In this document: piece after piece, positions 1 through 26,090 of the stretch
Numbering within the stretch: the first letter of the stretch is position 1
Layout of the letters: the number at the start of each line of letters is the position of its first letter
Source of the DNA: Litoditis marina
Lineage: Eukaryota; Nematoda; Chromadorea; Rhabditida; Rhabditidae
Direction: 5' to 3'
Assembly: GCA_964036275.1 (NCBI GenBank)
Contig: OZ038433.1
Location: 5,683,048 to 5,747,047 of the forward strand
Length of the DNA: 64,000 nucleotides
Translations under genes and position numbers: made by a program
The notes under the pieces: model-generated
Database searches by the model: none
Seen by the model: only the letters and a program-made list of their open reading frames with translations
Told to the model about the DNA's origin: nothing

Positions 1-751
1 AAAAATTAGCTATTAATCGACCAGGAGATGGCACCCTGTGCAATATGGTCAACACACTTTGCACAACCGGAAAAAAAAAGTTGATACAATCGAGGAAACG
101 GTTCTAAAACATGAAAAAGAAATACTAGGCTGCGAAATTTTCCCGCACCGATGGGGCGAATAATTTGAGTCTTCCAACATTAGATAGATTGAGAACTTTT
201 CAAAAGAGCTTTTCTAAACATTATGAACTAGTACTAACATGATGAACTTCGCAACCTATTAGAAAACTAAGATTTGAAAAATAGCCAACACAACAAAGAG
301 CCAGACTGTACAAATAAAAACAATAATTGAACTCAACTGATGAAATAGAATGGCACAGAAAAGCCAATAACCTTACATATCAAATTTCTGCATTGAAACA
401 AAAGTAAATACAATGTGTTCAGAAAATTACAAATAAAGGTGTGGCCAAACTGTGTCTAACATGAAAATCTTGTTTGAACTTTCTTGTTAATCAAAATAAA
501 TCCAGTGTCCCCACGTTTTCCCTAGTTCTTGATTAATCGATTTCCCCATTATAGGGCAGGAAAGTTGCATAAACGTTATAAAAGTGAACAATGTCTGATT
601 CTTTTTCATCATATTTGCGAAGCACCCTCTCAAGCACCAGCACACAAACACAGCGAGAAGGAAAAGGTCAACACAGAGTGGGAATGGCGGATGCAAGAAT
701 GGCACACGGCTCATGATACGAGTGAGGAATTCCACATCTAACCGGCTTTTT

Positions 752-862
752 AGGTAATCTATTTCAGGTTACCTGACTGGGTTACCGAAAAGTAACCTTT
801 AAAAAATCGGTTACATTTCCATTTAAAACCGGTTAGATACAGAATCGGCAAATAAGAGTAGA
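752..862. repeat. GGTAACC-rich repeat, copy 1
   Basis: A short stretch with several GGTTACC/GGTAACC motifs, ending in GATACAGAATCGG. A similar arrangement ending in GATACAGAATTC occurs near 24845-24960. The similarity is by eye, so the boundaries are approximate. Confidence 0.35.
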
Positions 863-1180
863 CAGGCTGGCTGAATTTCTCCTCTAAACCAACAAACCGC
901 CTCGCGATCGACCAGGGACCGACTGAAAATCATAAACTTGAACCCCAGAAATTATAACATGAAACCTATTATTTTCCCATTGTCACAGGATTCAGCTGAT
1001 TAGCGTGGGGGACGATCGGAAATTTGTTTGTCGGTGGTCGCGTTTTTCTAATTAAAGTCGAGCTGGAAGCCTCTAACTTCGAGTTCAACTTAAACTATTC
1101 CATGCATTCGGAAAGATATTTCTGTGAGACATTCGACAACTTCGAGAAGATAGCCAATCGCGCTCTTTTTACCCTTGAAA

Positions 1181-1384
1181 GGGTACGCAAAAATTTGGCT
1201 TTCAATGCAAGTGAACCACCTGGCTTTACGACCCATTGAGCAGGAGCCATCCAGGTATCTTACATGGCAAAGTCCATACCGAAGCTGAGTTTTGATAGCG
1301 CGTATTCAACTGAACTCGGGGTCGCGCCGTATCTAGTACGGGTTGTTCAAGTGTGCACAAGCCACGCCCACAAGCTGTCAATTG
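1181..1384 (+). repeat. 204 bp dispersed repeat, copy 1
   Basis: It begins with GGGTACGCAAAAATTTGGCT and ends near CCACAAGCTGTCAATT. The same sequence, diverged and in the opposite orientation, lies at 40177-40380 in the synaptophysin gene. Both copies are about 204 bp. I see no clear terminal inverted repeat, so the type of element is unknown. Confidence 0.6.
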
Positions 1385-2233
1385 AAAGTTATTCTGTTAT
1401 GGAGCCGTTATTGTAATAGGTTCGAACAGTTACAAACATGCCACAATTAAATCATCCACATAATTATACCACGTCATTTTATTTGTCTAATTAGTGCATC
1501 GACGTAATAATTATCATAGTTTGCGCGTCCCACAAAAAACTATAGTTCCACAATTAGAGCAACCGGAGTGTTTGGCAAAAACATGGGCGATTCCAATGAA
1601 TTTCTTACAAAAACGAATGTTCATATCCGACCAGTAATAAGAGTTTCTCAGATAATTCCCTGTTCACAGGCTTTTTTTTTCACCGGCAAAGAGAAGAGAG
1701 TGTGCAGAGAAGCCGACTGTTCCAGACTGTCTGCGGCCTCATTCATCTACATGTTCTCTCGCTGTGGTCGTTCGCTTATTCGGAAATATTGGCTCAAATT
1801 CTTCCAAAGCCGACATTGTTTGCTTATTCTTACCCGTGTTCTAGTCTTCCATTTCTTCTTCGTTCGAATCGGCTCTTTCCTGAGCTCGCCTAGCGTTCTG
1901 AGCCTGTAATTAAGCAAATAAACAAAAAGGACACAAATAAAGAGCATTCCATTATATCAAAGTATGCATCGCTATATTATCAAAGGCTATCTCGGCATAG
2001 CATCGGAAATACGTTGTCTGGTTGGTGAAAGGCAAACAATATGCAAATCTACAAATTCAATTGAGCGATTCAGCTAGAACACTGTGAATTATCCTGAAGA
2101 AAACCATTGTCGCATTTGTTCTCAGAAAGGTTCGTTCACAATTACTACTATGTTTTGATTTCTCAATCTACACAATGTATCCGTGTACTTAGCTCAACCA
2201 CGGATGAATACACTGCGTTTTACTGCTAGTATT

Positions 2234-5591
<3,358 letters not shown>

Positions 5592-5610
5592 GACTCCTGG
5601 AAAGAGAGAA
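5592..5610 (-). promoter_or_regulatory. Probable trans-splice acceptor of pmk-1
   Basis: Reading the minus strand, CTCTCTTTCCAG is followed by GAGTC and then the pmk-1 ATG. A strong acceptor with no partner exon five bases before a start codon is typical of spliced-leader addition in nematodes. For a downstream operon gene SL2 would be expected. Which leader is used cannot be seen from genomic DNA. Confidence 0.6.
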
Positions 5611-5642
5611 TGGAGAGAGGGAATGAAGGCGTAGGAGACAGA

Positions 5643-5649
5643 GCGAGCG

Positions 5650-5722
<73 letters not shown>
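5643..5722 (+). repeat. (GA)n microsatellite
   Basis: Near-perfect run of about 35 GA repeats just upstream of the pmk-1 trans-splice site, so a CT-rich (pyrimidine) tract on the transcribed strand. Confidence 0.95.
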
Positions 5723-5723
<1 letters not shown>

Positions 5724-5823
5724 GGAAAAGGGAAGGTACTGTGTACCTTCTGGATAAAAATGAAGAAATCGAAGAGAGTGAGAGAAAGGGTTGCAGAGAA
5801 ATGAACACATAGCAGAGTGGCGT

Positions 5824-5854
<31 letters not shown>

Positions 5855-7115
5855 GGGGGGAGAGGACAGAAAGAAAGAGAAAGAAGAGGAGGGAGGAACA
5901 CATATGGACAGAGAGAGAGAGAGAAAAAAAACCGTAACACAGTATTACAACAAAAGACATTTGGAAAGTTCAAAAATCGATTCGCATATAACACGAGAGA
6001 GGTATCACGGGGGCATGTAACCCGCTCATCGTTGGCAGTCATTTCAGAGAACGAAACCATTTATTTATTACCATAATAATCGTTCGAGAGAGACAACATA
6101 CAAATGAGTGCACATTAAGAGGGAGAAAACGCGAGAGATGCCGTGTGGTTATTATAAGCTCGGAATGACAATTTCCTTCTATAGTCAAACAATCTTGTTC
6201 ATAATAAAGTAATTTCTACTATTCAAATCATTTTTATAACTGAACGGTACAGGTTGTTCCGTTCTGATGCCTATATGATAACTCATACACAACTTATACC
6301 GTTTGAACGCGACTAAAATCCGAAAAAGGGTGAAAAAGTTAGAAAACGACCGCGACTGGAATCAATACTTAATAGAAAATAGAAATGTACATGAGAGAGA
6401 TCTATGGAGAACACGACTAGGATGAGATCGAAAATGAACCGAGCGAGGATGCAGGACGGAAAAGAAAATGACTAATGGATCACAGTGGGTTGTTGCGGGC
6501 AGCCGACTACGTTTTTGCTGCCAGCTATCCATCTGGAGAGGACGTTAAGCTAACGTTAATACTTGACCTTAGTTATTTACATAGTTAGTCGAATTAACGT
6601 TAGTTACTACGTTAAGTTGATAAGCCGTATTCACAAAGGTAAAATATTATCCCGTGGAATGTTGGCGATATTTGTATCCACTAAAGAAGTGAAATTCATC
6701 CCGCCAACAACTAAACTATGCTACCCCTCTCACAATAGGTCACGTTATAATGCTGATTACGTTAAATTAGTTAAGTAGTAGTAGACCAAGGTACTAAGCA
6801 ACCTTACAGCTTAGAGCAGGTGTATGTTATACATAATATTACTAACTTAAATATGAGCTGGTGAACTGTAATAATGAGGAGTTGAGACCAATGAATGAAT
6901 GCACTAATACACCGCGAAATTGATACATCATGAGTTTAAGAAACAAACTAAAACAACAAGTGTTAGGCAAGCAGTAATAGGAATGATACACTGGTTACGT
7001 AAACTGGAACTCCTCAATGCTAACTGCATCTAAATTCAGCTCATGCACAATGAAAGGTAACTGATCGAGAAATCATGATCGTGGAAAAAATCAATACGAT
7101 GTTATGCGCATCGAA

Positions 7116-17332
<10,217 letters not shown>

Positions 17333-18705
17333 AGCGTGGGAAAACTAACTACTACTTCGAACCAATAGCACTAGTTGCATACTGAAAAGATTATTACTAT
17401 TACTGAAAAGACTATTAATTTTACTGGAGAAAGATAAGTAGTAATAAGTAAGATTATAGGGCATTACAGCATTTTATTGTAGTTTGATCTCGATGCCACC
17501 GATTTCGACCAAACAGCAACGAGATCGAACTACAAACACAGCATGATAAGGCACAATCCGTACGCAGTATAGTGAAGGTAAGGGCGATAGCACAAGTAGA
17601 AGCATACTGTAACTACGCTATTGTGGTGTGTGGCTAATGACCAGATACAAAATTAGTTCAATTTGTGCCTAGTTTATCTTAGAGTCGCTCAGAGAATAGG
17701 TTGACTTAAGATTGCTTTCACTTTCTACACTCGTATCCACATTCACATCAGCAAACACAGCTTAACCAAATAGAAAAGGTTGCTGACTCTAAATTAACTG
17801 ACGATGACGTGGTCAAACATTTTCTTGTGTTTAACGTTCACTCTTAACAAAACATTCAAAACAAAAGTGAAGGTATCTGCAGGTAATGAAACCAGTTGCC
17901 TGTCAACATGAGCCAACAATATTAACATTTTATTTGGATTGTAACTTATACCGAATACATAATATACAGTAAAGATCATGAATATACCACAAAGAAGAAT
18001 AAAACATAATGAGCAACACAATAAACATCACATTCACGCGCACAGGGCTGGCTGAGGAACCGTATTCTAGAATAGTGAGAAATATGGGAAGATGCATAAT
18101 TTCAATTATGTACCTCGTAAAATAGCCACACCATAATTTCAACTAGAATAAAAATGCGCTATAAAGTACCTAAATCAAAAAAATAAAGCAACAATACACT
18201 GTTATACAAATTAAAACGTCACTCGTGATCAAAGTACAACTAATCCTAAAAACGTCCTTAAGTATATCTGCGCTAACTTTGAATAAGAACAACTAGATCA
18301 AACTCAAACCATCGAAAACCAATACTAAAACGTCTATAACCCTGCAAATTTTCAGTTTTTAGATAAACGATCAAAATTCAATAGGAGAGGGGGAAGCAAT
18401 AAGGCATGAATCATCGAGAACAAATATTGCGACGCATGGAGCGCCAACATGCCCACAGTTGAAGGGGTTTTCCACTAGTAATTATCCCTTCCCGAAATTA
18501 AAATTCGACAAATGGCTGAAAAATCATATAATAGCTAACTCTCCTAACAGAAAACGTACTAAAACTCTAAAACATAGAGCTAGCGCCTCACACAGAAGAA
18601 AGAATAACCGGAATTATGACTATTTGGGAAGAAAAACATACTTCACGTGCTATTATGTGGAACGACCGGAAATCAAACCAAAGACGAGCAGTAACTGTCC
18701 CAATA
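17333..18705. other. pmk-3 to pmk-2 intergenic region
   Basis: About 1.37 kb between the pmk-3 stop and the proposed pmk-2 start. It holds one palindromic repeat (17476-17542). The rest is AT-rich with no supported gene. A TAGTTAG acceptor-like site about 17 bases before the pmk-2 ATG could be its trans-splice site, but this is weak. Confidence 0.5.
17476..17542. repeat. TGTAGTTTGATC palindrome family copy
   Basis: TTGTAGTTTGATCTCG at the left is matched by CGAGATCGAACTACAA, nearly complementary, at the right. See the family description at 45143. Confidence 0.75.
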
Positions 18706-21700
18706 TCAGTTCTGCGAAGTGACGATTTTTGGAGAACTTTCGTCTCCGGCGAAATTGTGAATCTCCTGCCAGATTATCCCTGAAATTTCACAAATATCTA
18801 TTCTTTAACATACTCGAGACTCTTCTGAGAAACATTGCGCGTTAGAATAGTCAACACTGCAATGATTGACCGAAATCGGTTCGTTTCCTTCATTTTGACA
18901 TTCGTGTACTATCAAAATCCCTACCCCCCCCCCTCTATCACCTTCATCTCTCTCCTTCCTCCCTTTCCTGCCCCCTCTTTTCTCCCCCCCCCCCTTCTCT
19001 TTCTCTCTATCCCTTACCTTTCCACTCCTCCACCGATCGTTCCACATCATCATCCAACGTGAAATCGGCCACGGGTTCATCGTCTGGGTCATAGTACATC
19101 TTCACGTACGGATGTCGCAAAGCCTCCTCCACAGTAAGACTGAAAATTAATTGATTGTATCAGGCCGAAATAATCTCTCAAAAACGGATTTAAAGTAATG
19201 AACAATGAAAAGGTTAGTTAAAAGTTTTCCAGTTCTAGCAAAAATGGAGTTTCCTAGTTTCGAGTTCGACTCCAAAATTTCCGTGTTTATCCTGTTTTTC
19301 CGACAGTTATACTGACAACACAGCTAATAAGTCTGTTTGACAAAAAAATGAAACAAATCTCACCGTCGTTCCGGGTCCAGCACAAGAATGTTGTCGAGAA
19401 AGTCGACAAACTCGGCGTCGCACGATCCGAAATGTGTGGCGAAGTCCACGCGATCGTGTTTTTCCAGCGAATCGATAACCATTCGCATCGCAGGACTGTT
19501 GTTCTGTTCAATCTGGAGACAGATCAAATAGGAGCATGAACCGAAATGTATCTATGGTTGCGAGCATCCGGTTTCGAAAGGATTCCTTTTAGTATTCGGC
19601 TATTCGAGCTCTGTTTTCGAATAAAAACCAAACTACTATCAAAATCCTCATTTGTAAAATATCAGCCTGCGACGATCCTTGCAGAAAATTCTACTAATGT
19701 TAGCGACAGCCGACAGCAAGACAGACATAAAACTACAACCAAAGCTTCAGTTGAACTTTGTTGACACGCTGCTGGCAATATGACCATACTCTCAACATGT
19801 TGCATGTAGGCACTATTATACTCGGAATCTTAATTTTCGAAAGTTAATTTTACATTGATAAAACATACCTTGCACATGAGCTCCTCGTCCGGGCTACCGA
19901 CTATTCTTGTTATCATGTCGTACTGCGCGTTGGCTGAAATATTATAATCTATATTTGTTCATGGCCCGATTTCAATAGAAACAATAGGAGAGCTTGTCAG
20001 CTCCGTGCAGCATAGTAAGCTACAAACTACGCTGACGATCTCAGCCCTACGGTACTGAAGTAAACAATAAATTGGTATTGGGGTAAACATTTTGGTCACC
20101 TACCATCTTCGCCTGTGAAGAGTGGTTTTCCCAACATCAGCTCCGCCGCGATACAACCAACCGACCAGATATCAGCTGTAAATAAGGGGTGCTCATTAAA
20201 TCTGGCACCTAGTAAGCAAAACTCGGCGTATTTCTTCAGCTAGGAAATTGATATTTGATCGTTCAACTATTATTTTTTAGCAGAAATGCTGAAACCTGGA
20301 GTTAATTAAACAACTTAACCAATTTTAAGGAACGTTGACAGATTTCATGGGGTGTCTTTACGGTTTGGAACTAAAAATAGTCAAATTGTCGTGAAACTTG
20401 GAACATTCCTGTGATAAACCAGTTTTTAAATTTTCTGTGACTATACAACCAAGTTTGCCAGAGTAACAACGTACCCTGAGTACTGTAGCTGTCTATGTTC
20501 CAGTAGATCACTTCGGGACTCCGGTACCATCGCGTCATCACATATCTGAACAACTTATCATAAATTCGTGACTACTGGGCATTTCTGACTGTCTCACGAT
20601 GATGATAAACTTCTACAGAAAAAAAGCAGTTTATTGATTTTTCTCCTGACCATTCATTTATTGTTTCCAAAATCTGCATACACATCACACATGTTCACTT
20701 CTCTATGGACGCCGAAGTTAACGTCATCAATAGTGATCGACCCACTGTGTTAGTCCAGTATCCTTCCGCTCCAAAGACCGTGCCAGTCCAAAATCGAGTA
20801 CCGTTAGATCGGTGTCGTCAGTTAACGCTAGATTACTTGGCTTCAGATCACGGTGCATTATCTGTAATCTGATATTATAACAGCGAAACAACTAAGTTTC
20901 TGTCGATAAAATTCTCTTAATTGACTTTTAGTTGCAAACGAGACGTGGCAAGTAGACGTTAACCTTGTCCCATCTCTCGCCATTCCGATGAAACATTGGG
21001 CAGTCTATTGCAATTTCCAATGGAAGTATCTCAACTTCCTCAGAATAGAAACCGGTTTATGTATTGGAACCTATGCAAAGATGAAAGTTGAGTACCTCAT
21101 ATGAGATTAGATGTTCCCGACGTGAAAAGTAACCCCAACACGGAACTTACATTGGCCGAATGAATGTACTTGAGTGCTCGCAATAGCTGATAGACAATGA
21201 ACTGAGCGTGACTTGGCGTGATGATGGTCGTTCCCTGCTCCTGTTGTATACGCAACAGCTTCGAGATACTTCTACCAGCGAATTCTGTCACCACATAGCT
21301 GCAAGGACGACGGTTAATGACAAAACAAGGATTCCGATTTCCGAAGATACTTCTGATATCTGAATCACCTCGAACCGTATTCAACTATTTTACTTAGAGT
21401 TGAACATCTCACAAAATAACTCTGTTAATTGTATGTCAAGAATAGTATGCCAAAATATAACGTCATAACGCTATAGCCTGTGAAAGCGACTCGTTCAATT
21501 TTCAAAAAATTAGAATTTCTGGACATAAGAAGTGCAAAAGATAGACTCACACATCTTTGAAATCGTGTTCGAGCGAATCCGGAGTGTACAAATCCATTGC
21601 ACTGATGATATTGCCATGATTCATCAGTTGAAGCAGCTTTATTTCACGATATATTCTTCGCGCCTGAAAAAAAAACATAAAATTAAACTTATCGCATGAA

Positions 21701-24700
21701 AGAAAACTGACCCTTCGCGCTGCGATACCAGATCATAAACCACACTTCACACTACCTCGAGAATAAATCAAAACTTTCGAATTTCATGCTAGGTAGCACG
21801 CTCAAATCGCGACCTTTACACGGAACACCCATATTGTGTTTTAATGTTTGAACTACTACGCAATGCTACTTTAAGAATCCAAGTCCGTTCCGAAATGCCC
21901 GATCCAACACAATCAAAAGCAGGGCAGGGCGACTATGGCGACGCCAGTAAAAATGTTACCCTCCACCCTGTTTTGTAGTTTGATCTATCAGATGAAACAA
22001 CTAATTTTCAATCAACTCTGGGGACAGCAAAGTCGCCTCCACGTAGGAACACAATCAACAAATTAGCCCACCTGCAGTGCATCGTAGAACGGGTCTTTTA
22101 ACTTCTTCACCGTGACCAGACGCGATTGACCATCTCGGCATTCGGCTTGCGTTTTTCTGCAAGGATTGTCTATATTAAAATAATAACTCGAACGAAATAC
22201 ATTGTTTGCCGTCTACTTGTATATTCTATAACGTCTAAAGAAACATGGATAACTGATCAATGCGAAACATATAGATCTAGCGTCTGCTGGTGATTTCTTC
22301 TTTGTTTTTTCCTCCAATAGGAGTGCAAAGTCACGTGTTTGAATCGCGAATAAATCTATTCTATTATAATCTCCATAACCTACAGTAACCTCGTGAATAC
22401 TAGTGAATACAAAGTTCTAAAACCAACACGACATTCCCGTATGAGCCGCCGCCAATGTATTCCAGCTTCTGAGAGTATCCCTCGGGGATGGAGAATCGAA
22501 TCGTATTCACAGTGATGTCGAAGAATCGACGCTGTCCCCCGTTGACTCGCGTGGCCGCCGGTTTAGAACTAGGATCCTGTAACAAAAAAATATGTGATAT
22601 AATATTAATATAATAAAACAACTATCGGTAAATTTCTACATAACAACATGCATTTAGTATAGATAGTATAGTACCGCATTTCATGATGATCATGACCACA
22701 TTTCTTCACCACATTTCCTGTTTTACCAGCTATCATCACGTTGAAGGCCTCGACACCGTGTGCAATAGCTGTTTGATTCTAGTTGTATCTCACTTCAACG
22801 TCGAACCGAACTGCAAGTTCGTGTGGCGGAAACACCCACCAAAGTTGCAGTGTACATACAATCAAATACTCAACTTCTATGGTTGAGAGAGGTGTAAATG
22901 GCTAATATTCGTTCAATTGACTATTTATCTATATACAGACGTAATAAGTATAAGAATATGGGGCAGTATAGTACCTTGGATGTCGACTGCTCAGCATCAC
23001 AATGCTCCTTCCGTTCATTGCCATTTCCACTACATGACGGAACTGAAGCGTGCTGAGACGATGTTTCAGCCTGTAACCACACACCATGTTACAATTCATC
23101 AGTATTGTGTGACTATCTTACACAGACCAGTTTTTCGTTTTATATTGGTTAAAATTAATTGTGCGATTGTGCCTCAAAAACAGTCCAATTCTCGCGTTAC
23201 TAGCAAGAAAGGAGTCCGTTTTCTCCAGTTTATTGACTGATTGGAGATTGGACAACTCTAATGAAGTATGCAACCATCATAAAAGTCTTTCAGGGAGCAT
23301 AGATGTTGACTTAAAAACAATTGACAACAAAATCTCATACAACATTCAGGAAACATCCGAAACGTGCCTGTGATTTGGCCGAGTCGGCAGTACATCGCTC
23401 CACCTCCATCTCGCTAGTACTGCTACTGAAGCTCATCGCATGACTGAGATTGGCCAACGACGGCGTCACGTCGCCTTCGGAAGCAGCCGACTGAAACATC
23501 ACATTGTACTGTCATACACCAGTTAGGTTCCGAACAACCAGAAAAATTCACGAAACGGGTTACCTTTTTTCTAACACCGGAAAAATTTGATGTCATCCAT
23601 TTCAAGCTAAAAATGGATAGATTTTCATATGAAAGTCATACCTTACTGTGTGCGTACTCTTTCTTGACTCACAAATAATAATCATGACACATACATGAAT
23701 TCTCAGAAGAAAAACATCACCAAGTTCAAAACCGTTCAATCTCTTGTAATATAACTGAAGTGTGGCGTCTATCAATGATCACGAAAAGCTTATTCTATTC
23801 TATAATTCTATCATTTTCTCAGAACAACGACCAACCTGTGTGGGCGCCTCCTCGCTGACGAATGAGCTCATCTCTGACTCCTCCTCTTCCGCTATGTCAA
23901 TGTACTCAATGTCGTCGTCCGGCAGAACCAGCGGCGCGAACCTCACTTCCACGACAGGTGGCACGACACCGTTGCTCGGCGCAACTGAAACTCAGCAGAA
24001 TCACGGACTTTTTCCGAACCAAAATCGAACCAATTCTTCTAGAATCAGTTGGTTCGTCTTTGAACCGAACCAAATTTAGAACTGACCGGTTCGGGAGGAA
24101 ATTGGCCGCGAATATAGTGCGGCACCGTGGCTATAGGGTTCCGTCTATACAAAGCAAACCAATAAGGTGTTTGTTACTCTACGCCGCGATGTTTGTAGTT
24201 TTCTCCCGTCGCTTTTTGGTCGAAATTCAAAACGTATGGTATGTATAAAGTTCAAACTACAACTCAGTCTCAGATATGGGCATCCCCTACATAACTCCAT
24301 AGCTAACAAACTTGAACATATTTGTATGAGCATAACACAAACAGCCCACAAAAACTGAACATAAAACCAGCAAGACAAAAATCTGCTGCTTTCCATGAAC
24401 CTGAACTTGCAGCAAAGGTCAATTTCCACCCATTTACAAAACATTGAAACTCAAAACAAACAATGATGGGGAGAACGAGAAAATCAAACATAGACAGAGT
24501 ATGAAGCACATTGCCCAAATTAACTTATTTCATGTTCGAATCAGGAATGGTGAAACGTGAAACATTGAATGCCGTGTTTTAACTAACTGAAAAGGTTGCA
24601 GACAAACAGGTGGTTTCAAACCATAATTCAATTAACTATCCATACTCCAAACCCAACAATTGCGAATTGAAATTGAAAAAAAAGAAAGAAAGTGCGGTGC

Positions 24701-25033
24701 CATGTTTGTTTGCTAATGGATTGGGCGAGTGACGCATACTTTACGATATTCGATAACAATCACACGAACAACACACTACTACACAAACACCGATTAAGAC
24801 AGAAGCGCTCGCGGTGAACCAGGTTCCAGGTAGTACGCGGCCAATTCTATAATAACCGGGATTTTAGGTAACCAAACTTTTGGGTAACCTGTTTTTCAGA
24901 CTACCTGAGCTATAAATAACCTGAAACTAAGGTTATCAACAAATCCGGCCAGATACAGAATTCAACGTAATATAACATACTCACCGTATTTATCTCTCCT
25001 AGACGACCGAAAACAACGCAACGCATTACCCAT
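18706..25033 (-). CDS. pmk-3: p38-like MAP kinase PMK-3 (15 exons, about 526 aa)
   Basis: Divergent p38-class kinase; C. elegans PMK-3 works in the DLK-1/MKK-4 neuronal pathway. Exons: 25033-24985, 23984-23836, 23490-23368, 23070-22975, 22576-22428, 22156-22072, 21663-21551, 21298-21151, 20861-20746, 20545-20475, 20175-20104, 19933-19869, 19512-19364, 19139-19018, 18779-18706. Motifs: GGGSYGNVV glycine loop, Lys in [17 protein letters not shown], activation loop T-Q-Y (residues about 342-344, formed across an exon junction, ACA CA/A TAT), TRWYRSPE, docking patch DPDDEP, C-terminal EEWKGIIWQEI. TQY rather than TGY is the PMK-3 hallmark. The kinase domain follows a long acidic, Ser-rich N-terminal region of about 170 residues. 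Two points are uncertain: exon 1 ([11 protein letters not shown], chosen by phase and donor) and the end of exon 3, which needs either a GC donor or a GT donor 27 nt further on. Confidence 0.9.
18925..19010 (+). repeat. CT/C-rich simple sequence in pmk-3 intron
   Basis: Pyrimidine-rich tract with C runs and CTCTCT, next to the penultimate pmk-3 exon. Confidence 0.7.
24190..24263. repeat. TGTAGTTTGATC palindrome family copy (diverged)
   Basis: TTTGTAGTTTTCTCCCG at the left, TTCAAACTACAAC at the right, with the family's central GCTTTTTGGTCGAAATTC. In intron 1 of pmk-3. Confidence 0.6.
24845..24960. repeat. GGTAACC-rich repeat, copy 2
   Basis: Contains GGTAACC, GGTTATC and related motifs, ending in GATACAGAATTC, resembling 752-862. 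Boundaries approximate; next to pmk-3 exon 1. Confidence 0.35.
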
Positions 25034-26090
25034 GCGTGCGAAGCGAAAACCAAAGCGTGTAGCACCTCACAAACCACTGAACACAGGATTAGTGACACCG
25101 AACCCGAACCACAACAAAAGGAACATTCATGTGACTTATCATTAATCGACTGTAGAACTTGATTGAGCAATAGTTTTTTTTACTCTGTACTATAGCGACG
25201 TATGATTAACGATAACAGAACCATACAAACAAAATGTATAACTGCACAATAAAACCCGATAACTCCCGAAACAACACAAAATACGAAGAAATCTGTCAGT
25301 ACCTGGCTTCCAATCTTCCCAACACCCAACTAAAGGCGGAAACCAATGAATTTGCACTAAATGTACCCAAATAGTCGTAAAAAATTACAAAACCACCACC
25401 CACAATATTCTTAACAACTAACTCACCTAAGAGTCTCTAGTATGTGATCTTTAACGTCCGAGGAATGAAATCGCTGTAGAATCTGTCACAATCACAATTG
25501 GTCATGATGCTGACAGTCGGGTAAGAAACCTCTTCCAAAAACGTGACAAACAAAGGTAAATGATAAGGGTGGCTGAAACCCGGTGGTGAATGATAGAAAA
25601 ACACTCTTTACGAAATATTCATTAATAGTATTCAAAATATGATATCATCAACAAGGCACAGTTCTTAAAGCACGATAGGAGATAATTATTGAGCACCGAG
25701 CAGATCGAGAACAATGGAATTGAGTTATACAATAAAGGCACTTTGAAATGGAACAGGAACAATTGGGAGCGCTTCTGAAGAAAATACAATATCATGACCA
25801 ATGGAAAACTACCAAACTATAGACTATAGACAATAGACCTACAAGAATATCTTATCGTGAAACAGTTTGGAAAATAAAATCTAGCTCAACTGGACCAGGT
25901 GGAAAAGGATACAAGATGTGGTCAACTTGGGTGGTACGTACTGCAAGGGTTCGAAAGCAAGAAGATAGGGAACACACAATAAAACATGCTTATCGGTTCC
26001 AACTTCTTTCCATTTTTGTTGACTAACCACGCGAGTTCACAACTGGCAGTCAGTAATTCACAGAAACTGCAACAAACAAGAACTGTATAC
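25034..26090. other. Intergenic region upstream of pmk-3
   Basis: About 1.06 kb between the stop of the two-TM gene and pmk-3. On the minus strand, TTCTACAG at 25480-25490 followed by about 50 bases and TTAG/GTGAGT looks like a small spliced exon. It has an in-frame stop and no ATG, so at most it is untranslated leader. Nothing else is seen. Confidence 0.45.

Larger units (their letters stand above)
1..2233. other. Region downstream of pmk-1 with no supported gene
   Basis: AT-rich DNA with only short open frames in which I recognise no protein family or convincing splice pattern. It holds two repeat copies described separately (about 752-862 and 1181-1384). The 3' UTR of pmk-1 must begin at the right end of this stretch. 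An AATAAA hexamer on the minus strand overlaps the pmk-1 stop codon, so that UTR could be very short if this is the signal used. Confidence 0.5.
5592..7115. other. pmk-2 to pmk-1 intergenic region
   Basis: About 1.5 kb between the pmk-2 stop and the pmk-1 start, which is long for neighbours in a nematode operon. It contains a long GA tract (5643-5722) plus further GA-rich sequence to about 5930, and GTTA/TAAC-rich sequence at 6540-6780. No gene is seen. The long open frames across the GA tract are products of the simple repeat. Confidence 0.6.

Noticed and set aside
25440..25490. Coding first exon for pmk-3
   Set aside because: Splice signals are present, but the frame that would join exon 2 contains a stop and there is no ATG.
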